DNA of 64,000 nucleotides from Blakeslea trispora (GCA_025331445.1 JAIWNE010000046.1:1-64000); one strand, 5' to 3'. Positions 24,048 to 36,715 are shown, counted from the stretch's first letter. The notes: generated from the letters alone by a model not told the origin. Translations and numbers: made by a program.

Positions 24048-26549
24048 TTAATGGCCAGATCTAAACTTAGCGCGTTCGGCTACAAGGCCAGCACCAGGGA
24101 AGGAAGTCATTTGAGTGTCTGAAGAGCTAATACCATTCAGCAAATGTTGCTGAATAGAAGAATTCTCTGCAAGGCCAGCAACGCCAACAAGATCTTGCTT
24201 GCTGACAGATGCATCTGTCTTCTTTGTGTTTGGTGCATAACGGCGTAGAGCATCTAGCTCTTCGCTAAGTGTTTCATAACGAAAACCAACACGAATGTTT
24301 GGTACGTTTGTCTTTTGCATGTCGTTTCCTTCTACACCTGATTTGTACCAGTCTTGACCAATCCAATGACTCTTGATCTGGTTTTCCCAACCTGATTGAA
24401 TGACTGAGTTACGAGCCAATTCACACATATCAGTAGCAGAAAACTTCCAGATTTGAGCAGCTACACTGTATTCTTCTATCAAAGGTTCTTTTGTAAAATG
24501 GAACTGAAGGGGATCATCAGTAGACAAAGATATATTGAGACCACGTTGGAAGAATTGAGGCAATGGGTTACGCTCATAGGTCAAAAATAGAGCATTGTTT
24601 GAGAGAGGTGACATGGCAATACCAACTTGAGCAAGATAGTAAAGGTATTGAAGAGCTGGTACTTTACGGAGCAAAATACCGTGACTGATACCATAGGATG
24701 TCAAGAAGGCAGCAGTCAAATGGTCAGTATCACCAGCTTCACCACAGTGAGGTCTAAGAACAAATGTGTTGAACTTGCGATTCTGTCTCCATTTGTTGAG
24801 AGAAGCAATGTTAGCATACAAGTAATAAAGGTAATAACTGTAAGGTGGGTTGGTGTTGGATGTCCAGTCCTTTGGTAGAGGGACATCATCATAGATAGGC
24901 TTCTCGGGTTTAGATTCATCATCTACAGTATCAAAACCAATAACACGTTGAAGGAAGACGTGTAATTCAGGATGACGAGAAGGATCTTGAGTGACATCAA
25001 ACAAAGGCTGGAAGATGTTGGTGATGTACTCTTGAAAGTTGTTGATAGCATTGGAAGCCTTGTAGATGTTGTAAAGACGAGGTACTTGAATCAACCAGCG
25101 CACGTTTGAAGAGAACAGCTTGTTGTTGACTACCCACTTGGCTAATTTGTCCCATTCATCAATTGATCTACCGTAGATAGAGACACGGTATTCTACCATT
25201 TGATACTTGGATGATTCGAGATCAGAAACAACTTCTTTTGTGATTTCAGCAAGATATCTGCCTTGAATATAGTTATCTGTCTTCATGAAGATTTCTCTCA
25301 ATCTACTTTCGCCAATAGGATTATATTTCAAGTTGAACTTGTCAAATCGATGGAAGGAGTCCTTGTGTGCATGCATATCCAAGGTGTCAATACTAAGGTC
25401 ATAAGCAGTCAATCCCAAACTTTCAAAAACACCCTTCAAAGTCAAATGGTGACCATCACGGTAGATAACTATATCATCAGAGCTCTTCTTCATCTTTGAC
25501 TTGATAAAACGGAGCAGGTGCTTTTGGTTCATGCTGCTGGAGTGATGAACGTGGGTATCGACCTTTCTGACATTATAAAAGTCACGATGAGGTGTACATT
25601 TGGAGTCTGCTAATTCCTGGAACTCGTTCAGCAAGATATACATTTGCCATTTGCTGTCCAAGTAACGAAGTCGACGGAATGCAAAACTTTTAGCGGGCCC
25701 ATCACTAATGACACTCAAGACAAACTCCATATCATCAAAGAATTCTTTGGGCGAAGGGAATTGGTGTATAGGCTGAGCAACTACTTGATCTAGCTCATTC
25801 TTGTAGACTTGATAGTAACCATCGCTACTGATGCCATATTGATATACGTGAGGACCAGGAATCTTGCATTGATCGAAATCAAAGTCTGATCCAACAGCAG
25901 CAACAGGGTCTGCTTCACGAGCTCTCTCTTTAGCCTTACGGCGCTCGAGTTCCTCGGGAGAAGGTAATGGCCATGACTTTGGAGGAGGAGCAGGGTAGAT
26001 TTCCCAATCATCATGGTTACGGGGATCATCCATCAAGCGTTGGCTAGAAAGCTCAATGTACTTTTCACGTAAATCCAAACACTTTTGAAGTGCTCCATAA
26101 AGTTCACGAAGCTCTGCAGTAATAGCATCATCTAAAAGAAATGAAAAAAATGTAATCAGAATCAACTCTGTATAAGCAATCTATTTGATCTTACCTTTCA
26201 CTTCGATTTTGGCTTTGGCATTAACAGAAGCAGAGGTGTTTTCTTGAAGTGTATCATTTTCGGGCACCTGGGTCAGCTCAGAAAATTCCTTGTCATCCAA
26301 ATGAAGTTCAGAAAGATGATGTCCTGCAGGAGATACAGAAAGACTTTGACCAAGGTATTTACTATCATGCTAACAAGTTGTTGTTTTTCGAATAAGAGAG
26401 AGAGAAAAAAAATGTTTTTATTGCTATAGACTTACATTCTCGATAGCTTTCAAATGATGATAATCAAAGTAAGGAGAATCGTCAAAGTTGTTAATACCTT
26501 CGTCTTTTGGAATATCAATCCCATCAGTTGGCTTCTTATTAAATGGCAT
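24048..26549 (-). CDS. AMD1: AMP deaminase
   Basis: Three exons on the minus strand (26549-26436, 26369-26195, 26131-24048) give 790 residues, close to yeast Amd1 (810). The enzyme converts AMP to IMP and ammonia in purine interconversion and energy balance. The catalytic half is highly conserved: [19 protein letters not shown] holds the zinc-binding HxH at residues 290-292, followed by a DMHAHKD segment, [17 protein letters not shown] and the signature [21 protein letters not shown]. The zinc/proton-relay residues expected in this family are visible. The N-terminal 100 residues are acidic and variable, as is usual. Start is the ATG just after a purine-rich leader. No odd features. Confidence 0.96.
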
Positions 26550-27627
26550 CTTAATAAAGAAAAAAAAAATTAAGGATGGAGATTGATAAGACAAGAAAAC
26601 AAAAAAAAATTATACCATTGTGCTCTTTTATTGTATTTTTGAAGATCAAGAACAGTCTCAGAGAAATTAAGATAAAACTATTGGATGGTTCGATAGGGAC
26701 TACTTGAAAATTTTTCTGAAGTTTGACAGAAAAACCGGGGAAACAAAAAGGGTTACGCTAATAATTTAGCCGTTTCATAGCTGTGCTACAAAACATACAG
26801 CATTTTGTTGCAATATTGCCATAAACGATGCTTTCATACAATCATTGAATGAAGGCTAATGATGAATAAAGTCTATATTGTACTAAACTCAATTAGAAAA
26901 GAAAAAAAAGGTTTTAAAGGTATAGCAGTAGTCTTAAATAAACTATCATCAAGTCCAATTGCTAAGAGTCTTCTTTTTAGAGAGAAGACATTACGTCTGA
27001 AGGTAAGAATAGTTTTGTATTAATTAAAAACAGCTTTGTCCCAAATAAAAATAAATTGGTTGAAAATCACTTTAATGAAGTCCGAAAACAAGTAAAAACA
27101 AGCAATTGACATCTGTTTTTTATCACTAAGCTTTAGGTGTTTCAAGAGTCAATGAAATGAAGGCTTCTCCTTTTGTCATTCAAAGGACAATCTCAAAAAG
27201 CAGCTGCGGTTTTTGAGCGACTCCCTAATTGTGATTTATCGGGTATAGTTTTGGCAATCAACAGCCTTATTTCAAGTGTAATCATGATTGGATTGACTTT
27301 AGGTATCCATTAGAAATCGAGATACTTGGATAACTTTCAATCTGTGTTCGATAACAATTATCTCCAGATCTAGTGAACTTTATAAACACCAAGTATGTTT
27401 TGATTTATAGTCATGGTTTATATCATACAAATGGTTTCAGCAAAGTTTTGACATGACTTGTAAGAAAAAGAGGTGAAATCAATTAAGCCAAATCCAAAAA
27501 AAAGGAAAAATCTAATTTATTGCAATATGCAAAAAAAGAAAAACAGCCCATGTAATGTTCTCCCTCTTTGAAATAATATACATAGCTCAATAGACGAAAA
27601 AGAGAGAGAGAGAAAAATAAGATAAAA
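26550..27627. other. Intergenic, promoter side of AMP deaminase and 3' side of kinase gene
   Basis: About 1.1 kb of AT-rich DNA. Nothing beyond short unrelated open frames was seen. An (AG)n stretch lies near 27601-27612, just past the kinase stop codon. Confidence 0.45.
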
Positions 27628-30058
27628 CTATAGCAAGTGCGATACGTCTTCAAACAAGGCTCTGACAGTGCCTGGCAATTCCCTTTCAACAGATATAAGC
27701 GATTTCTGTAATGACTCCACAGCAGCTAGGCTCTTGTGATTCTTGCATTTTCTCTGGAGCTACAGATCCAAGTAATTAGCTCTCAGGTTTACAAATTAAA
27801 TTACTATGACTTACTTGATCTAAAAGGGGTAATATGGATTCCAAAAGTGTGCTTTCATTCTGATACTTGAGAGAAGATACTGTACTGACACTTCTTGATG
27901 AAGGTGACTTGTTGGGCAATGGCGGCAAAGGGTTAGTGCATGGCTGAGCCAAGCTACTTCGCTTACTACTGCTATCATTATTGCGAGCATAGATAGCATT
28001 CAGTTCAGTCGCCCGAGCCGTATTTTGATTGTTATCGTCAAACTCGCCTGAAGTATGTCGAAGTTGTGTAGACTGCATTTTTGTCTAAGTTGTTATGATA
28101 TCTATTGATGAACCTGCATTCTTATTCGTCTATCTTTACTTACCATAATTTCGCTGACTCGAGAAGAAGAAGAGGAGGAGGAGGATGAAGAATAAGGAGA
28201 CGAACTAACAAAGTTAGAGCTTGTAGTACGTGGTAGTTGGGATGGCTGAGGTCTGTTTTCTGCAGCAAGTGTGTTGACTGAGTATTGGCTTGGTGAATTG
28301 TGCATAGGAAGAGGGGTTTTGGGTGCTGGCATAGGCGGTGCTTTCACTGTACCGAAATCCCATGCATCTTCATCTTCTATATCAACGCTAGAAAAGAAAA
28401 AGAATAAGTATCCTATCTGCATAGTCAGAGCGATGATCCTTTACTCTCTTTCATCTTCAGAATAGTCGTCATCGCGTCCATTGATATTGATCCATCTTTC
28501 GTGGCCTTCAATGAGTTCGGTAAGATAAGCAATCTTCTTACTGCTCTTTATGAATTTATGCTTCAATAATTCTCTAGCAGAAGGGCGCTGATAGAATACA
28601 TGAGATCATTTGCATAAAGTGGGGAGGTCTTTTTTTTTTTTTAATAAAAAATTACTTACATTGGCGGGATTTGTTTGTAAGCATAAACTGACAAAATCCC
28701 GAAAAGCTTTACTGTGAGGAGGACCTAATGTGGGAGGCTCATTTTTTGGTATATGGAATAAAACTTTCATAGGATGCATTTTGGCATAAGGTGGCTCTCC
28801 ATTAGCCAATTCAATTGCTGTGATACCCAAAGACCAAATATCAGCCTTGTAATCATATCCTGACTGCTTAATGACTTCAGGAGCCATCCAGAACTGTCAA
28901 GACAGATATCAGTATGCAAACAAGATATATGATTACCAATGACTTACTGGTGTTCCCACAAAGGTGTTCTTTTTTGTCAAAGTAGCAGTGATCTAATTTG
29001 AGGAAACGAAAGGGGGAAGAATAGTTTTAAGTGATTTTTTTCTCTTTGTGTTTTTGGTTTACCTAATTTGGAGACTTACTTGTCCTGAGACACCAAAATC
29101 TGCCAGTTTAACTTTTTTTTTAAAAAAGAAAAAGGAAAACAAGCAAATGTTTAGCTCATGCCCTATACATTTTTATAGAATGGCGTCTCTAATTTACCTT
29201 CACCATTTGAACTAAGTAAAATGTTGGCGGCTAGAGAGTAGAGTCGAATGGATGTCAGCTCATTGTCCAGAATGAAGTATTTGTGTTACCTTTTATGTCT
29301 ATGCTGTATAGATGAGATTTCTTTTTGTTTTTTTTATATGCTAATAACCAACTTACCTCTGTGTAATTTTCCTTCATTATGAAGATAGTCTAAACCTTTA
29401 AGCAGTTCTTTCACAATGATAGCAATATATTCCTCTCTGATTGTTCCCATTTTCATCTATAGAAACCAGTGTTAGATTTAAGCACATAGAGACATATTAC
29501 ACACATACCAAATCACTACATGATCCTCCTGAGCAGTATTCCATAATAATCCATAATCCTGTACCTTTGAGGTATGAACCATGATACCTATGTAATTTTT
29601 TTTTTTTTAGGGAGATGCGATTTTTTTTTCTCTTCGTTTGAAAAGTATCCTATTATAATTTACTTTGTGACAAAAGGTGAGTCTAACTGTGAGAGAATAG
29701 CAATTTCTTGTTGAATGTCATCAATCTCATCTTCAGCACTTTCAAGATCAATAATCTTGATGGCTACAGGTCTATTTGTTCTTCGATCCAGACTAAAGAA
29801 GATTGCATATCAATCGTCTGCTTTGAATCCGTAGAATAGATTGCTTACCCTTTAAATACCTCACCAAAAGAACCTTTACCTGTAAATGGAGTCCTTTAAG
29901 TATTCACCCCATAGATTTCCTATTGCTATTTCTTACCAATACGTTCTTGCTTGACATAAAAGAGTTCTGGATCTGCAGTTTGGCTTGAGACGTTCTGTTT
30001 GTTTATGCGTCAATTAAAGTCACTGGTTGTCCTGTTCAGTTGATGCTATTTTTACCAT
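27628..30058 (-). CDS. STE20-family GCK-III protein kinase (MST3/Nak1/Kic1-like)
   Basis: Fifteen exons on the minus strand: 30058-30056, 29994-29937, 29879-29849, 29792-29664, 29587-29509, 29456-29357, 29298-29290, 29230-29198, 29111-29080, 28992-28948, 28893-28660, 28587-28445, 28387-28144, 28084-27815 and 27759-27628, giving 513 residues. The kinase domain (about 14-265) is MST3-like: [14 protein letters not shown], catalytic K43 in VAIKIID, HRDIKAANILL (D134), DFG at 152-154, [19 protein letters not shown] and [19 protein letters not shown]. The tail is low-complexity (serine run, proline-rich) with a short helical C-terminus. Relatives bind Mo25 and act in the RAM/MOR or SIN pathways for polarity and septation. 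Exon 1 is only the ATG, and a 9-nt exon encodes the D-I-K of the catalytic loop. Specific ortholog is uncertain. Confidence 0.9.
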
Positions 30059-30298
30059 ATTTTATTTAACAAACTGGAATTAAAAGTGTTTATGTGAATG
30101 AATTGCTTTTTCTTTATGAAAGACGTATAAGCTGTTTTTTTTCTTTAGAGAAAAGAAAGCGTGATGAGATATGAAGAAGAAAGAAGGAATAAAAGAAAAA
30201 GAAAAAGGAGACAGAAAGGAGGAAGCAAAACTTTAAAAAAAGTCAGGGACAACCAAATTTGGATATACAGTAAACATCATCGGTATTTAAACCTCTCC

Positions 30299-31699
30299 CT
30301 AAAACAATAAGCTGGCTGCTAAATCTGGATTCCCTCCAGCCATTTCCAAGGCATTCAATGCCTCCTAAAGAAAGGATGGTTTAGATCACTATCATGTCTT
30401 GGGAGATGTCAGAAGCTTACCTCTTTACTAACGCCCATATCAGTTAATACCTTGATGTCTTTCTCTGGGAAGCGACTTGGTGTTGTGGTTGCTGATGATG
30501 AACTAACTTGTTGCTCTGTTGTGGAAGGAGGAGTAGACACTTGAGGCATCACTGTTCTACCTTCAATAGCAGTCTCGTCATCATCACTACCATGAATCTA
30601 GAAAGCAAAAAAAAAAGAATGGTTTCAATATGTCCATTTGAGTTTGTTTGTTTTCATTTTTTCTTTACTTCAATTCTACGTTGCTTTTCGGGTAATTCAT
30701 GTTCGGCCAAGAATGGGATATCACAATCATCAAATGTCAATGCATTTTTACGAAGATCAATGCATGCTCGGTGCTTCTTTAACATATCGAGACCAAACAG
30801 GAGTTCAGAGCCTTTTCCTTCAACAACAATGAAAGAACATGTCAAAAAGAGATTTTGAGACAATCGCATTTGAGCACTATGAATTCGACCCAAGATCTTT
30901 GCAGTTCCTACACCTTTGGCAACACCACTGAAACGTGTATCAAGCAAACGCATCAAACCGCACGATTCAGCTGTTTCTGGACTGACTAATGACATAAACA
31001 AAATAAGGACATTTCTTGAAACGGAACAGAACTTTGTAACTACTTACTGACTGTACTTTGGGCACCGGAATCAACAAGAGCAACAAGTTTCTTATTGTTG
31101 ATTTCGACATTGATATACAAACGCGTTACCTAACAGGAGAAGAAATAAGCAAAAGCCGAATTGAAAAATGTCAAAATTCTCTCTCTCTCTTACTCTAGCA
31201 AAGGACTCTGGATTGTATTCCATAGCAGCTTCCAAGTTAGCAGCAATGTTCTCTTGGCGAATAGCATCTTCAATTCGCTTCTGAGCTTCAATGTCAAAGG
31301 GATCATCATTGAGGGCAGCCTAGAGTGCCATTAGCCATCATGCTATATTACGTTCATTGACTTACCAATTGAGCTTTTCTCACTTCAGCACTTCTTCTTG
31401 TTTGTTCAATTTGTTGAACCATGGATGAGAATCTAGCAGGATCATTGCGGGCAGCATGAGCTAATTCAGGATTTGTCTATCAAAACAGTTCAAGAAGAAT
31501 GAGTCATTAAGAAACTTTCGTTGACGCGTATAGTTAAAGACATTTACATTTTCAAGCTGTTGAAGCAGACGAGGATCTCTTAATACATGTTGGCGCATAA
31601 TATCAAAATCAGGATGGCTATAATTGGATATTATTAGGTAACAATAGAAAGAGAAAAAGAATGGATACAAGAAAATCTCTACTTTATCCGTACCTTGGT

Positions 31700-31740
<41 letters not shown>

Positions 31741-32024
31741 TTGTTGTAAATGTATCATTTCATTGGGGCCTACATGATACTCTTCTAATGTCTTTTTGGG
31801 TTCAGTTAGCTCTTGACCGTTGAAATAGAGATGTTGGTTGTGAGGAGGGATGCCAGACTAGAGAGAGAGACAAAAGTAACAAGGTGAGATCTCTGCTCAG
31901 GCGCGTTTCTTTACTATCCTATTACTTCAGCTTCCAACAAAGCCTTCACGTCTTCAATAGCCATTTGGTTATCAATTTCGAGATTGTATAGTTGTTCTCC
32001 ATCTGTAGTGACAGTGATGAGCAT
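30299..32024 (-). CDS. DDI1: DNA-damage inducible protein Ddi1 (UBL, retroviral-type aspartic protease, UBA)
   Basis: Nine exons on the minus strand: 32024-31926, 31857-31694, 31617-31548, 31476-31366, 31319-31194, 31129-31048, 30985-30669, 30597-30421 and 30364-30299, giving 403 residues. The N-terminus is a ubiquitin-like fold (MLITVTTDGEQLYNLEID). A run of 16 glutamines precedes the helical domain DPRLLQQLENTNPEL. The protease domain has LYINVEINNKKLVALVDSGAQSTVI split by an intron, with catalytic D210 in DSGA. Later come GRIHSAQM, LLFGLDMLKKHRACIDL and FLAEHELPE. The C-terminus is a UBA domain (KVLTDMGVSKEEALNALEMAGGN). Ddi1 is a shuttle/protease that handles ubiquitylated proteins for the proteasome. 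All three domains are intact, which not all fungi keep. It lies 240 bp upstream of the kinase start on the same strand. Confidence 0.96.
31699..31746 (-). repeat. CAG/CAA repeat encoding 16 glutamines in DDI1
   Basis: Sixteen alternating CAA/CAG codons on the minus strand, ending five bases before the exon-2 splice donor. It sits between the ubiquitin-like domain and the central helical domain, so it acts as a flexible linker. It is likely length-polymorphic. Confidence 0.9.
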
Positions 32025-33414
32025 GTTTATGCTTTCGTTTATTCCAAGAAAGAAAAAATAAAGGAGGAACTTAGTCAACGTTAATGCTGGAACTTAAAAA
32101 GTGCTTAATTTGTCAGAAAAGGCTGAGATCGAAATTTTGGCATCTTTCTTTGAAAGGTAAACGGTAAATGTTCAAAGAAACTGGCAACAATGAGTTTATA
32201 TAAGCTTCTTTATCAAACAGAAAAAAAGCCCAAAAAAAGATTCTGAGATTATGAGAGAAGCTAATGTTATTGATTCCCTTGAGCATAAAGAAGAAGGCAT
32301 TGTGCTTTGGTTATCAATCAAAAAGAAAACGCTTAACAAGACTTTCTCTACTTTTGCTGTAATGCCTTTTGGAACCAAAAAGCTGATCGCAAGTTTCTAA
32401 TACAAGATAAACTAATGAAATTCTTCAAGAAACATGCATCAATACTGAAGCTACTGTTTTTGTAAAGCCAAAAGCCGTACCTGATCTAGCAATCTGATGA
32501 TTGTCGTTGTCTTGAACAGATTTCTCTACTTGTTTTTGTACAACTCGATTCCTTATAATAGAACGAAAAAAAGAAAGTGGTTACAAAAAGCATTAAAGTA
32601 CCTGGTATAGTTAAATGTGTCAAGACAGATTAATCTTTGCTGTCTCAAATATATAAAAAAAAGCTGAAGAGCAAGAGTGACAATAGATAGGATTTTCTCA
32701 GGTCTCATACACATAAATTATCACTTATTATAGCTTGCATTAGATTTCTTTTCAAGCTGTAAATAGACAGAATTGTATCTGTTTGCCCTCTTGCTTCAGC
32801 CAGTCAACTACATGTGATGGTCTGCATATAGTATAAAGTATCAGCCAATTTAATTTAGCATATAAATATAAAGCTGATTTGATTCAAAAAGACACACTAT
32901 TACAGCTATGCACAACTTTGAGTTTTAAGAAAAAAAAATGTTCGTTTCTAAATTAACCAATTCCTGCTGTTGCTTTCTTCTGTTCTACCATAGTGATACC
33001 AAAGCCAAGTAGAGACATGTTGGCAATCTTTGTTAACTTATGGGTTAACAAAGATGGCTATACCCATCTGAGTGTTACTAGCAATCTTTGCTGCTTTGTA
33101 CAAGTGTTTTTCCCTATACTCTCCTTTCTTGTACATCAATCTACCTTCTTGAATCATAAACAAAGCAAACCTGAGCTTGTTGACCATCTTTTTATTGTGT
33201 GTTACACGCTATCATTCTATCTTTGTAAGCATTCATCAAAAAAGTAAGCTACATTCCCAAAAAGAAAAGAAACAAATAAGTTTATTGCTAGATAGTGAGA
33301 GGATATAAATTATTTAAGGTAAAAAGAGTTTTTTTACACTATAGACCTTAGTTGATTGATTGATTGATTGTTGGAGGAAATGAATATACAGAAGAACAAG
33401 TGTCATAAAGTACA
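32025..33414. other. Intergenic, no gene recognised
   Basis: About 1.4 kb. A + strand frame around 32247-32400 of about 50 codons contains FAVMPFG, which recalls reverse transcriptases by chance, but nothing around it supports an element. Another short minus-strand frame near 32420-32560 cannot be joined to a gene. Confidence 0.45.
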
Positions 33415-34114
33415 TTAGTTGGCACGAATGGTTGTGGAAGTGATATCAGCATCTGAAGGTAATGCTGCACTTGTTGTTTTGGTAGGGACTGTTTGGTCAG
33501 TGAGGGTAGATGTAATCTGAATCGAACTAGGTGGTTTGGCACTCAAGACTTGACTGTGTGTAGGAGCATCTGTAAACAACTGAACTGTTTGCTGAGCATA
33601 AGATTGAGATGGCTTAAACCATTCAATCTCTAAATCTTCTACTAGATCACCCAAGCGAGATCCACTGACTACAATGACCCTGCTTAAACAAGAGACCATT
33701 TTGTCCTTGGATTCAATACGAGGACGGATCTCAACTTTGACACGTTCCACATTGTGAATATCAACAAAATAGGACTTGAAATAGTCTAAATAGCCTTGTT
33801 CTTGATCATACATGTATTGCAAGTCGATGACAAGTTCTGTATGAACATGATCCACAGCGCCAACAAATACTGTGTTCTCTAGTGTCATATCAGCATGCTC
33901 TTTCATCCATTCCAAGATCTGTTGGCGTGTACCATAAAAGACCCAGCGAGTTGTATTTCCCGAACTTGATACAGTTATCTTGCTTGATAAAAGGGGTGGT
34001 CTGACAATATGGCCTATCTGTCCGACAGGCGCATCTAATCACACTATATCAGTAAGAAGAATGTGTTTGCTTGTCTTTCTACTTACTCATCTCATAACCA
34101 TAAATCAACTTCAT
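33415..34114 (-). CDS. Hypothetical protein, 215 residues
   Basis: Two exons on the minus strand (34114-34087, 34034-33415). The short first exon gives MKLIYGYEM and the second continues NAPVGQIGHIVRPP, with a clean GT-AG join. I do not recognise the family. About residues 35-150 look globular (WVFYGTRQQILEWMKEHAD, GYLDYFKSYFVDIHNVERV, LVEDLEIEWF). The last 60 residues are Ser/Thr/Pro-rich and probably disordered. There is no signal peptide or membrane span. It lies 326 bp downstream of the metallopeptidase on the same strand and could not be read as part of that gene, because the metallopeptidase frame closes first. Function unknown. Confidence 0.65.
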
Positions 34115-34440
34115 TTTAACAAACTAGAAAAGAGAAACAGAAAAAGCTATAGTTTTACCTTTTCTTTTATTTCCATGCAAGTTTTCTGAGATTTCCAAGA
34201 TGAAACTAGCACTTTTCTGCTGTGACCACTTTCAAGCAGACAGTGGCTCATAGTCAACTCAGATTCCTTTTTTAGTCATTTGTGTCACTTTTTGTTTCGG
34301 GTAACGTATATCATGCAATTATGCAGAAATCATCTTTTTTCTTTTTTATTATTCAAGATAGATGATCGTATCAAGCACATCAGTATTTCAAGCCCTTTTT
34401 TTTTGAATATTGGATGATTATGCTTGGACTCTGTAGGATT
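34115..34440. other. Intergenic between metallopeptidase and hypothetical gene
   Basis: 326 bp with no gene. It holds the 3' end of the metallopeptidase transcript and the promoter of the downstream hypothetical gene. Confidence 0.45.
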
Positions 34441-36611
34441 TTACCTTTGAGCTGAAGCACTAAAGATGCCAATCTGTTCCATCCAATCATTGGCCGAACC
34501 GAAAATACCAATAATACGATGCCCTTCAGCTGGTTCAACTACATGCAAATCCCCTCCTGTTCCACCAAACCATGGACTGAATCTACCACTGCTCAATTTG
34601 AATTGAATTCCATCAATCCAAGCACCTGAACGGACCAACAGACTATGAATGTGCTCACCAGGATACACATCAAACAGAGACTGATCACCATTTAAACCAC
34701 CCATCTGATACTTTGAGCCATCATCCCAGACAAGTGTAAACCCGTCCAAGAAGCAGCCATGATTGACAACAATACGAACAAGCTGCCTGTTGCCAAAGAT
34801 AACAGATGATTTTGTTTCACCTTCCGACTGACTACCCAGAGTGTTATGTTTGATGACAGGACCTTCTATCCCGGGTAAACGGAAAACATGTTCTTGCAAG
34901 AATTGGCTCAAGTTATCAATCGCATGTTCCGATTGGTTTGTGCAGGTCACTTGTAACGAGATGCGTTGTGAAGAATCGCACTTGCATCTTGAACAGATAT
35001 CGTTATAGCTGAGTGTGGTTCGATTGGGTTGCATCTGAAGATACTCAATATGAGTACGGTACTGTCCATCTACTGATAGCTCAACCATAGACAGACCAGA
35101 GGGTGCAACAATCTGAATGTGTTCATGATCCACTGGAATAAGAGTTGGAGCAAGGCTGTTGTTTGAATTACAAGGGCCATCTTGAGGTAAACGGAAAGCA
35201 GGATGGAATCGAAGTCGCATCACATCTGCTCTGTGCCTATTCTGATGTTTATTTATTTGTTTGTTTGTTTGTTTTTTTCTCAGCTATCTTTACCAGTGAG
35301 ATCCATCTTCTCTTTCAGGCGGAATAGGTGATAATCCTGGCTCTTTGGCAACAAATGTTCGATTCCAATTATTGTAGCCTCGACTCATCACACCTAACTC
35401 AAATCAGTCTTCTACTCTCTCTCTCTCTCTTACTTGTGCTATTATCATGTATGATCATCAGCAATAACACTTACCGGTTGGTGTATGGCTGAGGGTAAAA
35501 CAATGACCCACTTCATGCAACTAATCAAGGTGCAAGGTGAGTTCATTTTCTTTTTTTCAGAGAGAATAAATAGGGTTGCTTACCATGGCTCCCATACCAA
35601 TATTAGCAGCTCTCCACCAATTTCCAGATTCATTTGCATCATTGGCTACAAAACGTGTGTCTGTAAGAGTGTTATTCAATAGACTAGGTACAATGTCTTC
35701 TACAGATACAGGCCAAGCATGTAGCAGATGGGAACCAAACACACCCAATCTTGAATCTCCTGCACCACCGCCAAGTGCAGTATGTCCCAAAGATACATGA
35801 CCATCCCAATGCGAATCCAAGATAAGACCAGCCACATAACAGGGCTTATCAAAGGGTGGATGATCGTGCAATGCTTCCAAGAAATAGTCAAACAGACTTT
35901 CAAAACTTTCGTCTTCATGCTCACTCTGCTGTGCTCGTCGCTTATCGCGTATTTCTCGAACCGTATGCTTGGAACGAACGATATGGACCTTTGCTGTCTG
36001 ACGCATGATACCTTTGTCTTGTTGAGACACAGTGTCTGGAATCCAAGCTTCATCGAGTCGAAATGTACGTCGACCCATACCATGACGATACATTTGTTCT
36101 GCGCAAAAGGCTTGCCACATATAACCTGCCATTCGAAGTTTTTCAATTGCAATATCCAATGTGTTTTGCCCATGTTTCTCTGGAGGTACATCAAATGTGG
36201 CAGGCGAGTCTGAGCCAATCATGATCACAAGCGATAGTGGAGGATTCTGTAGCAATGGCAAGTATTGAACACGAAAATGAAGCTGAGTGTTCTCAAACAC
36301 TAAAGTGATTGTGTTTGGTCCAGGAACAAGGTGCACCATAGCCTTAAAGTAAGAGTCAACACAGGGCCAGCTTGTCTGTGGAAAATTGTTGCATAGCACC
36401 TGAATTGGCTTATCAAAGGATCCTGTCCTTGAGCCAGCACGACCATTGATCAAAAGAAAACGCTACAGTATAGAGTTATTCAATTGAAGCCTTCAGTCCA
36501 TAATCATTCTATTGCCATTACTTGATGTACTGTTTCTCCTTCCTTTATATTACATATCTCAATTCCAGGAAGATTGGGTCTTTGAGGGACCGGCGGTGGT
36601 GTATAAGTCAT
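34441..36611 (-). CDS. Putative zinc metallopeptidase with C-terminal jacalin-like lectin domain
   Basis: Five exons on the minus strand (36611-36522, 36462-35584, 35520-35475, 35393-35294, 35236-34441) give 636 residues. Exon 3 starts LHEVGHCFTLSHTPTGVMSRG, a HExxH-x5-H zincin motif with H325, E326, H329 and H335 and a following Met-turn-like VMSRGY. The upstream half (LVFENTQLHF, GRRTFRLDEAWIPDT, DSHWD) matches the fungal putative metallopeptidase family typified by yeast YIL108W. The last 130 residues (RIVVNHGCFLDGFTLVWDDGS, HSLLVRSGAWIDGIQF, WFGGTGGD, IIGIFGSANDWMEQIGIF) form a jacalin-like mannose-binding fold. There is no signal peptide, so a cytosolic role is likely. Substrate unknown. 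It shares a 104-bp divergent promoter with the AT-hook gene. Confidence 0.88.
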
Positions 36612-36715
36612 TTAGTTGAAAGAAAAAGAAAAGAAAAAAGAGGAGGGGGAAAATACTTTAAAGCAAACACCTATTTTTTAATTTCAAGCTCAGACATTTT
36701 GTTGTTTTCATTTGC
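36612..36715. promoter_or_regulatory. Compact bidirectional promoter, metallopeptidase/AT-hook
   Basis: Only 104 bp separate the start codons of two divergent genes. The segment is strongly purine-biased on the + strand (A/G run at about 36618-36650) followed by a T-rich part. Both 5' leaders must be very short or overlap. No TATA box is evident. Confidence 0.55.

Noticed and set aside
32247..32400. FAVMPFG stretch resembling reverse transcriptases
   Set aside because: The frame is about 50-70 codons, upstream residues do not match any polymerase motif, and no flanking repeats or integrase were seen.
35700..36218. 172-codon frame overlapping the metallopeptidase in another frame
   Set aside because: Out-of-frame shadow of the conserved metallopeptidase exon.
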